From Pogonophryne albipinna (taxonomy: Eukaryota > Chordata > Actinopteri > Perciformes > Artedidraconidae), in assembly GCA_028583405.1 (NCBI GenBank), contig JAPTMU010000281.1, positions 82,648 through 146,647 of the forward strand: a DNA stretch of 64,000 nucleotides. Reading direction: 5' to 3'. Shown here piece after piece: positions 41,930 to 55,100 of the stretch; the stretch's first letter is position 1; the number at the start of each line of letters is the position of its first letter. Both the position numbers and the translations under genes were made by a program. The notes under the pieces are model-generated. The model had not been told where the DNA came from and did no database searches. It saw only the letters and a program-made list of their open reading frames with translations.

Positions 41930-42515
41930 AAACTAAAAAAATGAAGCAGCAATCAAGCTTGGTTGTAGAGTTGAAGATGCACTCATAAAGTGTGTGTGTG
42001 TGTGGTGGTCTGGGCCTGATTTACCGAGGCCCCAGTGAGTCTGCCTGCCTCGCTTTGTTTACGCTGATGAAATCTGAAACAAATGTGACTGTGCAGTGTG
42101 CAGACCACCAACCCTCCTATCCTGTGTGTGTCCTGTCGTCTGACATTTAAGACATCTTCTAGAAGCTAATCTCTTTGAAGTTGATCGAAGAGCACATTCT
42201 GCTTATTCTAATTGATAACCAAAAGTCTTAAATCTCACATTTAAAATCATCTGCCATGGTTTTGATAAAAATGCTTATTACCTTTTTTTCTTCCAAGTAA
42301 GCTTTGTGGAGCTTTCAATTATATCATGATCTTCATCTGATCATTTGGACCACTAGAGATCCCGGCAGTACAATAAACGCTAATATGGTTCGTAGTTGAG
42401 TAGCCCAGTCTGCTCCGATTGGTTAGCTGGCCCGTATATAATTAAGTATTTACGTATGATATGGAAAATGTATCTATCATATCAGTATTTTGTGTCTCTA
42501 CTGTGAGATGTTTAC

Positions 42516-42640
42516 AATCTTTTAATGTTCAAAAAGCTCTTTACTCTTCTCATGCTGCAGCACCTCTTTTCACCCTCTGTCTGAAACCAGAGCCCAGTCT
42601 GCTCTGATTGGTTAGAGATGTCCCGGCCCTTAGCCTATCA
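42516..42640 (+). repeat. Dispersed repeat family B, copy 1
   Basis: Carries TTCAAAAAGCTCTTTA and TTTCACCCTCTGTCTGAAAC. Copies at 60676-60845 (same strand) and 58630-58795 (inverted). Confidence 0.75.
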
Positions 42641-42774
42641 CGTACAATGTGTTGGAGCGCTAGCCAATAGAAGTGTGAGTGTTAAATAATGATGTCACTA
42701 TGTTTAGGAAGTTAACAAAGGAGTCCAATGGAGACGTTTCTGGCGCTTGGAAGATTAGCTATGGTTTTTAATTG

Positions 42775-42811
<37 letters not shown>

Positions 42812-42921
42812 TATTTCTGAAAAGTATAGTAACATTCTTATTCTGATAATCCCCATATTTAGAAATGTAACAATAATCTGATTACGTCCCGTAGTTTGAC
42901 AAACCCACAGAGCTGTTGTCA

Positions 42922-43022
<101 letters not shown>

Positions 43023-43526
43023 GAGGCCACTGCATTAGTTTCCAGATGATGTTTTTATACACGTCTCATCGTCTCTTTTTCTGTTAGAAGAGATTTACAT
43101 CCGTCATATTAGAAACAATAAAAAAATAGAACTGAAAATGTACATCATACACTTGATACATATACATATATTATATATATATATATATTCTGTTTTTTAC
43201 ATAGGTAAAAATGTGAATTATATAAAAAAAGACAAACCAATGAATACAACCTTTGCTCTTTTGCGTTATTATTTATCAGGACGTAAATCAAGAGGAGGCT
43301 TCAGGCACTTTCCTTTAACACACACACTGACGGTTCCTTTCCCTCGCCACAGAAAGAAAAATAAATGTGGTATTATGAAGCTCGATCGGCAGACAGACGG
43401 ACAGACAGACGGGCAGACGGACAGACAGACGGACAGCTTTAAAACAGAGGCCTTCACTCCTGATTGCTCCTCGCCTCAGACTGTTCTTTTCAAATTAAAG
43501 GTGCATTAAACTAGCGTACTGCTGTA

Positions 43527-43691
43527 TAGGGGCGGACTGGCCATTGGGAATACCGGGAGATTTACCGAAGTGGGCCGGTCGGACAATTCACTAGCACCCC
43601 CCGCACCCCCCGCTGACAATTGACTAGCGGTACCGAGTTGGGTCGGTCGGTCGAGTTTCCCGGGCTGATTTTTAGTCCCAGTCCGCCCCTG
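43527..43691. mobile_element. hAT element, 165 bp
   Basis: Ends TAGGGGCGGACTGG and CCAGTCCGCCCCTG; exact 8-bp duplication CTGCTGTA (43519-43526, 43692-43699). Confidence 0.92.
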
Positions 43692-44677
43692 CTGCTGTAG
43701 ATAGATGTTTCCTTCTAAGTCTTCAAGTTTTATGATTTACTACCAACCTCCCTCCATTACTAATTATTTAATTAACGTCATACCAGTCAGGTAGCCACTG
43801 GTTTGAACCTTGAATTACTATGAAAAGGTATATTTAAAAATGAAAGACTTGTAACTTGCAGGAGAAAGAAAACTGTTAGTTTGTCTCCACGTTCAGAAAG
43901 ATAACAAGTTGGCTTTCATGTGATTGAAATCTTAGTGTTATGTAAAGACACACGTTAGACGTTCAAATAAAGAATAAGGAAAAACACCAAAGCACCTGCT
44001 CCCTCCTTCATGACGTCACATGGGCGCTTTCTCAATGTTGTTCTACTTCTGTTAAGCTTTTGTCTCCTTTGAGTCCGTCCAGAACTGCTGCAGCTTATTC
44101 ATTAGTTTTAGCTTAAGAAGTATCACAACCCTGTTGCCTCTCGCTGACACTGATGAAAATGTTTCTGTGAAATTAGCAAACAGTCTTTAAATTTGAGGTT
44201 TAAGATTGAATCAATTTCTATAGCATGAGATACACAATAAACTAATGGTGGAATGAAACACAGAGCTTTTAAAAAACGATATAAAGATTGTTTCTATGCT
44301 CACAAGAAATTAAGTAGCATCACATAATGAGCTCTCAGTCCTGAAACTATCAAAACCTCTTCTTGAAAATTAAATTATTGCTGAAATATTTTGTAATGGT
44401 TCCTTCCTTTGCCTATTTTTTTAGATTTGGAAATACAGTATGTTGTTGGAGCAGCAGAAGTAATTTATGTTTACTACATTGAAACACTTTGTCTTTTCAT
44501 TGACTTATAATTAAAACATATACATTTTCTTTGTAAAAACAGAAATGTTTAAGAAGCGAAATGTGGGGGGAATGTCTTCAAGTTTAATTGTAACAGTAAG
44601 ACTGACTATTACTATTTTCTGGCATTTGGGTGGTTATTTATACAATCAATGAATTTTTTTTATTTTTGATACCCAGC

Positions 44678-44965
<288 letters not shown>

Positions 44966-45120
44966 CTTAAAACCTTAAGTCGTGTTCTGTTACAGCTTTA
45001 ACATTAAAGACAGACCAGTATGACCAGTACAGCAGGAAATAATTTGTTACGGTCTAACTGGGCAACTTGTGTTTTGTTTGTAACTGCAAACAGAACAGAA
45101 ATGTACTTTTTCAGACTTAA

Positions 45121-46251
45121 AGGTCCCCTATTATACTGTTTTTCATCAATATATTACAGGTCTCAGATATATACAGAACCTGTCTCTGATTGGCTGAAAC
45201 ACCAAACAGATCATCGCAGCATTACCCATAATCCCCTCTGTTTCAGCCCTGTTTCCAAAGTGCTGATTCTCTGTCTGTTACTTTAGATGAAAATAAGGAG
45301 CCCCTCCCCACGCCCCTCTGAGAGAGATTTGGTTACAAAGAACACAATGGTGCTCTAGGAGGAGATTCAGGTGATAAGGGGGGGGGGGGGTTACCTTGGT
45401 TGCTGATTGGCTAATGGTTACACAAGACAAAACATCGTTATGACATCATAAAGTGGCCAAAATCTGATCAGCTCATTTTCAGACAGGTTTTTATATAAAT
45501 GGATCAGGACAAAAAGAGAGAGAATCTTTGTTCCTGAAACTTTCAGAGTCTCTTTCCACAGAGGGGACACATGTTGATGTAGAAGAGACATGAAGAAGAG
45601 GGGACACATGTTGATGTAGAAGAGACATGAAGAAGAGGGGACACATGTTGATGTAGAAGAGACATGAAGAAGAGGGGACACATGTTGATGTAGAAGACAC
45701 ATGAAGAAGAGGGGACACATGTTGATGTAGAAAAGACATGAAGAAGAGGGGACACATGTTGATGTAGAAGAGACATGAAGAAGAGGGGACACATGTTGAT
45801 GTAGAAGAGACATGAAGAAGAGGGGACACATGTTGATGTAGAAGAGACATGAAGAAGAGGGGACACATGTTGATGTAGAAGAGACATGGAGAAGAGGGGA
45901 CACATGTTGATGTAGAAGAGACATGAAGAAGAGGGGACACATGTTGATGTAGAAGAGACATGAAGAAGAGGGGACACATGTTGATGTAGAAGAGACATGA
46001 AGAAGAGGGGACACATGTTGATGTAGAAGAGACATGAAGAAGAGGGGACACATGTTGATGTAGAAGAGACATGAAGAAGAGGGGACACATGTTGATGTAG
46101 AAGAGACATGAAGAAGAGGGAACACATGTTGATGTAGAAGAGACATGAAGAAGAGGGGACACATGTTGATGTAGAAGAGACATGAAGAAGAGGGGACACA
46201 TGTTGATGTAGAAGAGACATGAACAAGTGGATTTTGCATAATAGGTGACCT
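45121..46251. mobile_element. AGGTCACCTAT-family element expanded by an internal minisatellite
   Basis: TTAA at 45117-45120 and 46252-46255; ends AGGTCCCCTATTAT and ATAATAGGTGACCT. Related to 49553-49822, but 1131 bp long because of the array at 45561-46222. Confidence 0.88.
45561..46222. repeat. Minisatellite, 37 bp x about 18
   Basis: Units GGGGACACATGTTGATGTAG plus AAGAGACATGAAGAAGA, nearly uniform. The unit length is not a multiple of three, so all three minus-strand frames stay open; these frames are not genes. Confidence 0.96.
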
Positions 46252-46255
46252 TTAA

Positions 46256-49096
46256 ATACGACGTTATCTTTTGGTGAATTGTCATATACTGTATTTCTGA
46301 ATTATTCAAATCGCCATCTTACTGGTCGGCCAAACTGGTTTATCTGTTAACTTTAGAGGGAGATGAGCAGAGCAGGTTTCAGGAAAATAAAACATCCATC
46401 TTTACAGGAGAAGCTGGTGTAACTAAAATGTAAGTAAGCTCACAACAAATTGAAAAGAAATAACATGTTGGAGAGAGAAACATTAGCTTTCCCGCCGAGA
46501 ATTCGATGAGAGGATTGAAACTAATGTCATGTTGGTGCGTTTAAGCAGGCTGGAGTCAGGATTCAGTTAGCCTAGCTTAGCATAAAGACTGGAAGCAGCC
46601 TGGCTGTTGCTTCTACATTTCTGTTTGTGTACAGATTTAACTAGATATAACATGGTCACCTGTAGCTTTCGTGGAAGAAAGAGGCAAGCTATAGCTTTTT
46701 CCCTCTGAATTAAGAATTCATGCTAAGCTAGGCTAACATCCAGCTCCATATTTAACAGAGATACATGAAACTCCACCTTCTTATCCAACTTGAATTAAGA
46801 CCTGTTTAATGTTTCTGTTTGTGTACAGATTAACCTACATATAACATGTTTCTTGTAGCTTAAGTGTTAGATGATAGATTTTTTACTTTTGACAGAGGCA
46901 GGCTAGCTGTTTCCCTTATGCTTCACGACCGTATGCTAAGCTATGCTAATGTCCAGCTCCATATTTAACACACATACATGAAACTAATTGTCATGTTCTT
47001 GTCTATAAATAAACTTTATAAACACCTGTTAAACTAATCCTAGATCTGTCCATGTTTTATTGTAAATGATTGTTTGCACCGTAAATAGTTTGAAGGTTTT
47101 GCTGCAGTCCTTTCAACAAACACAATAACATTCATACTGACCTCACACCACGCTGAAGAAATGACATATTCAAGCCTTGAAAACACATGAGTGTAAAAAT
47201 ATAAAGTACCTGTCATAAATATATATCTATATAAAGATATATATTTATGTTTATATTTATAACTTTATATAGAAATTAATATTCTCTGTTCAGTCTTTCT
47301 TTCCTTTTTCGTCTGTTGAGATAAAAGTTTTTCTTCTCCTGGAAATCGGAGACGAGACAAACGACAAACACAGAATCACAGCGGCCTCCATTTCCCATGA
47401 GTCTTTGCTGCTGTCCCTGTGCACTGAAAAAACCTTTAAAGTTGACTTTAATTAAATGTATTATAACGACAGATTTCAGATAACTGTATTAGGTTAGTTG
47501 AAGGCATATATATTAAGTTGAACCTAATATATTTGACTTAAACTTAATATTATTGCTTTCAACTAACCTAATACAGTTATGTTACATTTGTTGACATAAT
47601 ACATTTAATTAAAGTCAAGGTGTCAGTTTTTCAGTGTTACCTTGAGCCTACGACGCCTTCTCATTACTCGATCTGTACTGACAACAAGATTTTTCTGCAC
47701 ATGTGCGAATATGCCGCTACTTCCCATGGTGCTAACTGAATAGACAGTTTTCTGGGATTTTAGATAAAATAACATTATCGTTGGTTTGATTGGTTACAAA
47801 ATAGAAGACTTAAATGTGTCCTTATTTAAATAATCTCTTGTTTTGGTAAAGAATGTCTAGAATAAGAAAAGTGTTGGAAGAAGTACTCTGAGCCTTAAAG
47901 TATAAATACAATAGTATGCTCCTAACATACTCTTCTGCATGTTAACGTCCTGCTTTCAATTGTGTACTTAAAAGTGCAAAGTATTTGCATCAATTGTAAT
48001 TGAAGTACAAAAAGTAAAAGTAATCGTTTTGAGCTAAATGTACTCCAAGCATCAAAAGTACTATTTATGCAGAATGGATATTTTCACAGTATTATATTAC
48101 AGTAATTATATGATCCTGTTTTTATACATGTAAGACCATTTTAGTATGACAACATGGACCACATTTAGATACTACAAATACTGTGTAGATTACTAGTACA
48201 GTATTTTATGTTTTGGAAGTTGTTGTTGACACTAACATTTTTTAAAAACCTCTGTAATTTTTCTACAACGCCGGAAATCTAAGCAAATGTTTAGAACAAA
48301 TCTGGCTTACGGTACAGATCGGGTAGTAGTGTGTTTGCCAGCAGTGTGAACCAGGAAATGTTAAGTATTCCAGAGTTTTATGTTATAAACGTTTAGTACT
48401 GGTTCCCAGCTCAAAGAAAAGGCCAGATCCTAACTTGCATACATTGGGCAATTTGTACAATTGTCATAAGTTGCAATAACTGACATTTTTTGGATCGAAA
48501 AGTCAGTTTTCAGTCCCCTTGAATCTTCAAATCAACCCAAAATTCATCAAAATCAGCCCACATGGAGTAGCCTACTAATGCAGCCTCTTTCTGGTTAAAA
48601 TGGCCATTTATGATCCTGAAAATGTCAAAAATAGATTAATTCAACATCCTCAATAACCCAGAAAACCACTCAAAATGTTTCCAAATCTGCGAAGCCATGT
48701 TCAACCTATTGTCTGTATAGCCTTATTAATTTTAACTTGTGCTAATTGTACAAGCCTTATTAATGCAATTTATGCAAATTGCCCAACATATGCAAGTTAT
48801 CCGGCAGTTTCTATGTGCTGGGGACCCATACTATACATTTCCATCATAGAACTTTGGGGAACTCAACATTTCCAGGTTCACAATAGATCTCTATGAGCTG
48901 GCAATTAAACTAAAGTGACACGCCCTCAACCCACAGCGTTGTGTTGCCCAACTGCAAGTTAGCATCCGGCAGTTTCTTTGTGCTGCGGACCCATACTATA
49001 CATTTCCATCATAAAACGTTGAGGTACTCAACATTTCCAGGTTCACAACAGTACTCTATGAGCTGGCAAATGGACTAAAGTTAACTAAAAGACGCC
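46256..49096. other. spred2 3' flank and 3' UTR region
   Basis: No other gene seen. It has a TTAGCATAAAGACTGGAAGC repeat (46565-46980, two related halves), a near-palindromic element (47422-47636), and a TIR-like pair around 48430-48800. The spred2 3' UTR must lie here on the minus strand, but its end cannot be fixed. Confidence 0.45.
47422..47636. mobile_element. Near-palindromic miniature element
   Basis: Begins CACTGAAAAAACCTTTAAAG and ends GTCAGTTTTTCAGTG; most of its length is self-complementary (for example AACTGTATTAGGTTAGTTGA and TCAACTAACCTAATACAGTT). Confidence 0.75.
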
Positions 49097-49115
49097 TCAA
49101 CCCACAGCTTTGTGT
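48778..49115. repeat. Tandem duplication of the spred2 stop codon region and 3' UTR, about 165 bp x 2
   Basis: 48778-48942 and 48943-49115 align along their length (CCGGCAGTTTCT, ACCCATACTATACATTTCCA, CCTCAACCCACAGC). The right copy ends inside the spred2 coding sequence. Confidence 0.8.
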
Positions 49116-52100
49116 TTCCCGCCGCAGCACCGGCACGCCACCCCGCAGCGGTAGCACGCTCTGAGCGGGGCGTAGCAGCACATGCAGGGCGCCAGCAGCG
49201 ACAAACCCACCAGCGCCGTCCATCGCAAACAGAATCTCTCATCGTTTGTGTCGCACGAACACGGGTCGGAGAAATCCCCCTCCGTGTCCGACATGCAGTG
49301 GTAGAGCAGGCTGTCGGCGCACCACATGAAGCTGACCCTCCGGATGCACGTCTGGATGGGGTCCGGTGCTTCCTGGCAGCGACCTCGTCCATTATCCTCG
49401 TGGTTAAACATGTCCTGACAGTAAACGCACCGCGAACGCTCTCCGTCCTCCTTCCTCCGCTTGCCTTTGGGCTGCAAGGAAAGGCAAGGCAAGTTTATTT
49501 ATATAGCACCACAAGGCAATTCAAAGTGCTTTACAAAAATTAAAGACAATAAAGGTCACCTATTATGCAAAATCCACTTCTTCATGTCTTTTAAACATCA
49601 ACATGTGTCCCCCCCTCTGTGTAAAGGGACTCTGAAAGTTTCAGGAGAAAAGATTCTCTCTCTTTTTGTCCTGATCCATTTCTATAAAAACCTGTCTGAA
49701 AATGAGCTGATCAGATTTTGCCACTTTATGATGTCATAACGATTTTGTGGCTTTTGTAACCATTAGCCATGTTTGTATATATCTGAGACCTATTATATAT
49801 TGATGAATAATCAAGGTGACCTTTAAGAGCATTACGAAACACATTATAAAATAGCATTTAAAAACACTAATTTAAAAGCAAAGATAATAAAACATGAATT
49901 AAAGTGACAGTGCAGTGTGAGATACATCTGAAATGTTTAGGTCTGGCTCTCAATCATTGCTCACCTCACTTTCTTTCTACTTTCTTTTTTAACGTATCCT
50001 TTAGTTATTTCAAGTGTTTCATGCTAAACGAACAAAATGCTAACATAACGTTAGCATTTTGCTTCTGGCGATTAGATTTATGATTAGAAAATTATAAAAG
50101 TAGGGTAGACATGTGGAGATTATCCGGCTGAACAAAACTTGCATTTATCAAACAGGCTTGTTTCCACAGACCTTATTTTTTACAATATTCCCAAATCCTA
50201 TGGAGAAATCCCATTGCTTTTTCGTCGAGGGAACCCTTGCGCAGCTTACTTCTGATTCGGCATACAGAAATACGTCATCACTGCACTACTCAATACACGT
50301 AGGGGACTTTAACCACCTGCAGGGCTCTCGGCTGCACCGTCACCACCGCCCTTCGTCCCCCGATCGACTCCATGCAGTTAGATTTGCCGGTGCATCCCCT
50401 CGTCACGTTGCAGCTCAGCGGGTACGGGTAGGTATAGTCGTGTTTGGGCGCCTCGCTCTTGGTGAAATGTACGTAGGCGTCGAGGTTTTCTGGCTGTGAG
50501 CTTTTGGCCAGCGTGGAGTTGGCGTGGCGGTAATCCTCGTAGCCGGTGGTGAGCCACGTTCTCTCGCGGGGGTTGATGCGTACGATCTCTTCCTCCTCCA
50601 CGTGGAAGCTGACGTGACGAGGGAACATGTGCACCGCCTAAAGAGACACAGATGAGGGGTTTAAAACGTTATCCTCCAGAGATACATGAGGTCAGCAGAC
50701 ACAGAAACACAGCTGCTAACGGTGGTCCGCTGTTACTGACTCTTCGTGGTAGGTTGTCCTCAATGTGTTCCACAAATACAACATACTGTATGTGCAACAT
50801 TTTAAACAATGTTTCTGTACAATCTGGATCAAAGGAGTTCATGTTTTTTTGTGATTGTTTCAGGGGTGTCAAACTCAATTTCATCGCGGGCCACATCAGC
50901 AGGTTGTAACTTTAAGACTTTATAAATATACATATCTAAATATATAATATATATAAAATAATGTATTATATTACATAATTGCCAATAATTGCAAGTCTCT
51001 TCAGTGCGCATGTCACAAAATGAGATGCATTGTGGGACATGTAGTTTATGGACAACGTGCTTCTGTAAAGCGGAACGTAACCGTATAATAAACATATCTT
51101 TGCAAGCTCTTGTGGGGCCACAGAAAATGAAGTCACGGGCCTTGAGTTTGACACCCCCGGGTTAATAAGTCCTAGATGTTTCCCTCCAGAGATACATGCG
51201 GTCAGCAGACACAGAAACACAGCTGCTAACGGTGGTCCGCTGTTACTGACTCTTCGTGGTAGGTTGTCCTCAATGTGTTCTACAAATACATCTCAACATA
51301 CTGTATGTGCAACATTTTAAATAGTGTTTCTGTACAATCTGGATCAAAGTTTGTTTTGTCATTGTTTCACCTTAGCTGAACTCCTTCCTTTAGTGTAAGA
51401 ACATGAACATTTCTGCACTGATCACTCAGCTATTTGAAAGTTCCTTCTGTGGATTTTAGTTTCTAAATCATCTTTACATATGTTTTCTGAAGAATAACTT
51501 GTGTTACAGTGAAGCATTTTGGGGTGAGTATCACTGAATGAAAACAATTTAAGATATGGAAGATAACGTGTTTCTAGAACCAAACCGAAAACCAGAGGCA
51601 CTTTGGCCATTTGCTTTAATCCCAGAAATGAAATAAACGTTTTCAAGTCTCAATCTCGATAATGCATTGTACAAATCTTTTGAAAAATAGAAGAGGCATG
51701 ACTTGTGACACTGCTCCATTCAGGGTGCTGCTATTGTGCATTTGATCTCACCAGATATGCTCTGCTACATTAAAACTGAACTTTTTACGGTTAATTAAGA
51801 TACATTTGATAAAATAAACCTATCTGTGATTCTATGTCAATATGGTAAAATAAAAAGCATTTCCGATCGTGGGTTATTCAAACCCCGGCTAACCTGATCC
51901 AGGAAGTAGTGATCCGAGGGCCTGTGGTGCTCGTAGAAATGTCCCAGAATGCAATGGTGTCGACGCGCCTCGCAGAAGTTGTGCGGGGCGAGCGAGTGCA
52001 TGGCCGGCTCTCTCTCTCTCTTCTGGGACGAGTTGGACGAGCTGTCGGTGGCCGTCTGCAGGACAGAGAGGACACGAGTGACTACAGACCAACATGAGGA

Positions 52101-55100
52101 CTTTACACACTGTGTGCAACATTTTAAAACTATGATGAGGACATCTTGAAGTACAAATCTCCCTATTTTCTTTTCAGCTTAAAGGTGGGGTAGGTAAGTT
52201 TCAGAAACCGGCTCGAGTGCACTACAATTTGAAAGTACACAGCCGAAAAGAATCCGCCCCTTCCTTCAGACTTCCTTACAGAGCACCTCCTCCAACACAC
52301 ATGAACGCGCAATGCACGCCCAATTACGGCACGCCCAATGAGGGCACGAGATACATTTGTGCGTGCACGAGATGGAAGGCTGACAGACAGGGCGGCAATC
52401 CAATCCGCCAATGGTCGTGCTTTTTACAGTATTACGGCTTCCACAGATGAAACTTTTTTATGTATTTTTTGTCAAAGCACTTAAGATATTCATTGCTATC
52501 GGGATGTTAAGAGCATTCCATGGAATATAACAAAAAGTGTATCTCGAGCCGGTTTCTCAAACTTACCCACCCCACCTTTAATTCCTCTCTGAAGCCACCA
52601 GACTTTTGCAATTAGTCAAAAGACCTCCAGAACCGAAGCAGTGTGTCAGAAAACGTCTTGGGTCTGTGCTAAATGAGTCCCAGCCCGGTGTTTTGCTCAG
52701 CATCATGTGTCGAGTCATCTTCAGGGTTGATCAGAGCTGAAGCTTTCATGTGGCTCACTGAGATCACACAAGAAGACTTCCTTCAAACACCAGCAAAAGA
52801 AATGAACTGCTTTCTCACATTTCTCAGTTGTGAGTGGAAAGACTTCTCCAACAAACACATTCCCGCAGTTCCTCCACATCTCCTCCGTTATTTATGGACC
52901 TCCAGAGGAAAGTGTGGAGGAAATTGTTAAGAGAAACTGATTAATGATTCATGGACAAGTTTGTCTTTTGTTCTATTTAATAAAGTAATAAAGAAAGTCA
53001 ATACACAAGTGAAATCTATCTCAAAGGCAGGAGCAGAGCAACTTCCTCAGAGGACAGAGAAGTTCTGCACCCTGAACACAGCTCACAGTCACACTATGAA
53101 CTCATGAAAGGAAACAGCCAACTGGTCCTACATCCCACCATTAAACCCTGTTGTCCTTAACATTTGCAAATCCACCTTTTACACTTCCTTTTGCCCTTCT
53201 GAAATGTAAACCCTTAACATATGTCTCTGTTAAACACATACAAGACTACAAATACAATTTAACAGTGTAAAAGGCAATCAGAGTATAAGACTATATGTTT
53301 TAAATGATAATTTGACACGACAGAAAGCGCGTCCTCATGACGGGGAGGGTTTTTATTGACTCCTGACGAAGGTTGATCTACATCCTCAGGCGTCTCTTCC
53401 TCCTCTTCCTCCTCTTCGTCCTCTTCAGGGTGCCAGACGTGCCGACAGGACGGAGAGGAATGATCTGCAGCCACGTTCCCCTCACTCAGCTTTAAACGAG
53501 GCCAGCTAAGTAAACAAGAGCTCGGTGACGGATTACTGACAGGTTAGACTCTCTTTTCCAGCGCTGGACATCCTGAGGAAACAATACACCCTTTTTCATT
53601 TGAAGCCACTCGAAGGACGGAAAGACTGGACCCTGAAAGAGGAAGCAAGAGCTTGACCCCTCATCAGACTGAGGATGGAGGGAAGAAACTTGCGGTACAT
53701 TTAACTCTGATTACTCCAGTATAACCAGTATCATTAGTGGCAAAATCAGCATCTCTTGTTAAAATCGAAACCCCAAATTATTTTCATCCTCTCACAATAT
53801 AGAAAAGTTCGAACGTCCCCATGCAGAGGAACCCAAGTTCAAATCCGACCTGGGAACATTTACGCATGTCATCCCCTTTGTCCCATTTTCAAAACTGTCA
53901 CTCTCGGAATAATGAGATACTTCTTCTTGGACCTCTCTCTGCCTTTCTACTGAATGCAGACACAGGTACATTCTCACATGTACGCTGCACGCCTCACAGT
54001 ATTACAGACATGGTTGATTGAATACCTCCTGATATCATAGTTGAAACAAATGGATGTGCATTTTTTTTCGTTATTATTATCACATGTGTTGAGGAAACTC
54101 TTGGTAACTGTGTTAGGGAAAGGTCCCAATAGCAGTGTACATGACGGAGGAATGGTTAATTGTTCAATCTATCTGGGATGCACATCAAAAAGCTATGCAT
54201 GGGAGGAAATGTCACCTTGGTTATTTTAGCTAAAGGAACAAAAAACGAGGAAAGCGTAGGAAATGTCTGTGTCTAAAAAAAAAACCTCCCAACTGAAGTG
54301 TGTGTGCTGCTCCCATGTTGGTGACTCCAAACAGGACGGCGACAATACATGTGTCTCCAGGATACCAAACCCCTCCCGGCCATCAAACTTCCTGTCCGAC
54401 CCCCCCCCCCCCCCAAGGCCACAGACACACAGTCTGCTCGTAATGCTGAAAACAAAAGCAGCATCTCCTGTCCAAATCCGATGCCAAAATAACAGAAAAA
54501 CAGCCCCTCCCTAATGTTCTCCTGACACGTTATAGAAACCTTGAAAATGAAAAACAGGAACGTGAATCGCTTTACACAGATATGTCTCAATATCCCCAAA
54601 TAAATTACAAAATCTGGAACATTGACTTCACTCCAGTGGTCACGTTGTCCTCAGAGTTCACCGGTTGTTTACCAGCTGGAGGAGGAAGAGTTTCTCACCG
54701 TAAAGACGTCGTCATCTCCGAGCTCCGCCTCATTCTGCAACGTCGATGAAGACGTGGTCGACCCTGCAGGAGGCACAGGAGAATCAGTGTGACAGGAATT
54801 GAGACAACGTTATCTTAATTTGTTAAGTATAACAGAAATATCCAGAAAGTATCAGCCATGTTTGGTTAGCATTCGGGTGCTTTCACATGATATAGTCCAA
54901 TTGGCTAGTCCAACGCAGGAAGTCATTTTGGTTCGTGTTCTATTTAGTCTGGTTTGGTTTCACAATTTGGTTTTCCTCATTTTTTGTTCCTATAGCTAAA
55001 ATAACTAAGGTGACATTTCCTCCCATGGATAGCTTTTTTATGTGCATCCCACATACATTTAACAATGAACCATTCCTCTGTCATGTACACTGCTATTTGG

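Noticed and set aside
45561..46222. CRISPR-like regular array
   Set aside because: The units are head-to-tail with no unique spacers, and the genome is a vertebrate's.
45418..46309. Three overlapping minus-strand frames of 227-273 codons with SSTSTCVPSSSCLFYINM repeats
   Set aside because: They are the three frames of a 37-bp minisatellite and carry no conserved domain.
53259..53474. Minus-strand acidic frame with a Glu run
   Set aside because: Simple CTC/TTC repeat in a spred2 intron, with no splice or homology support.
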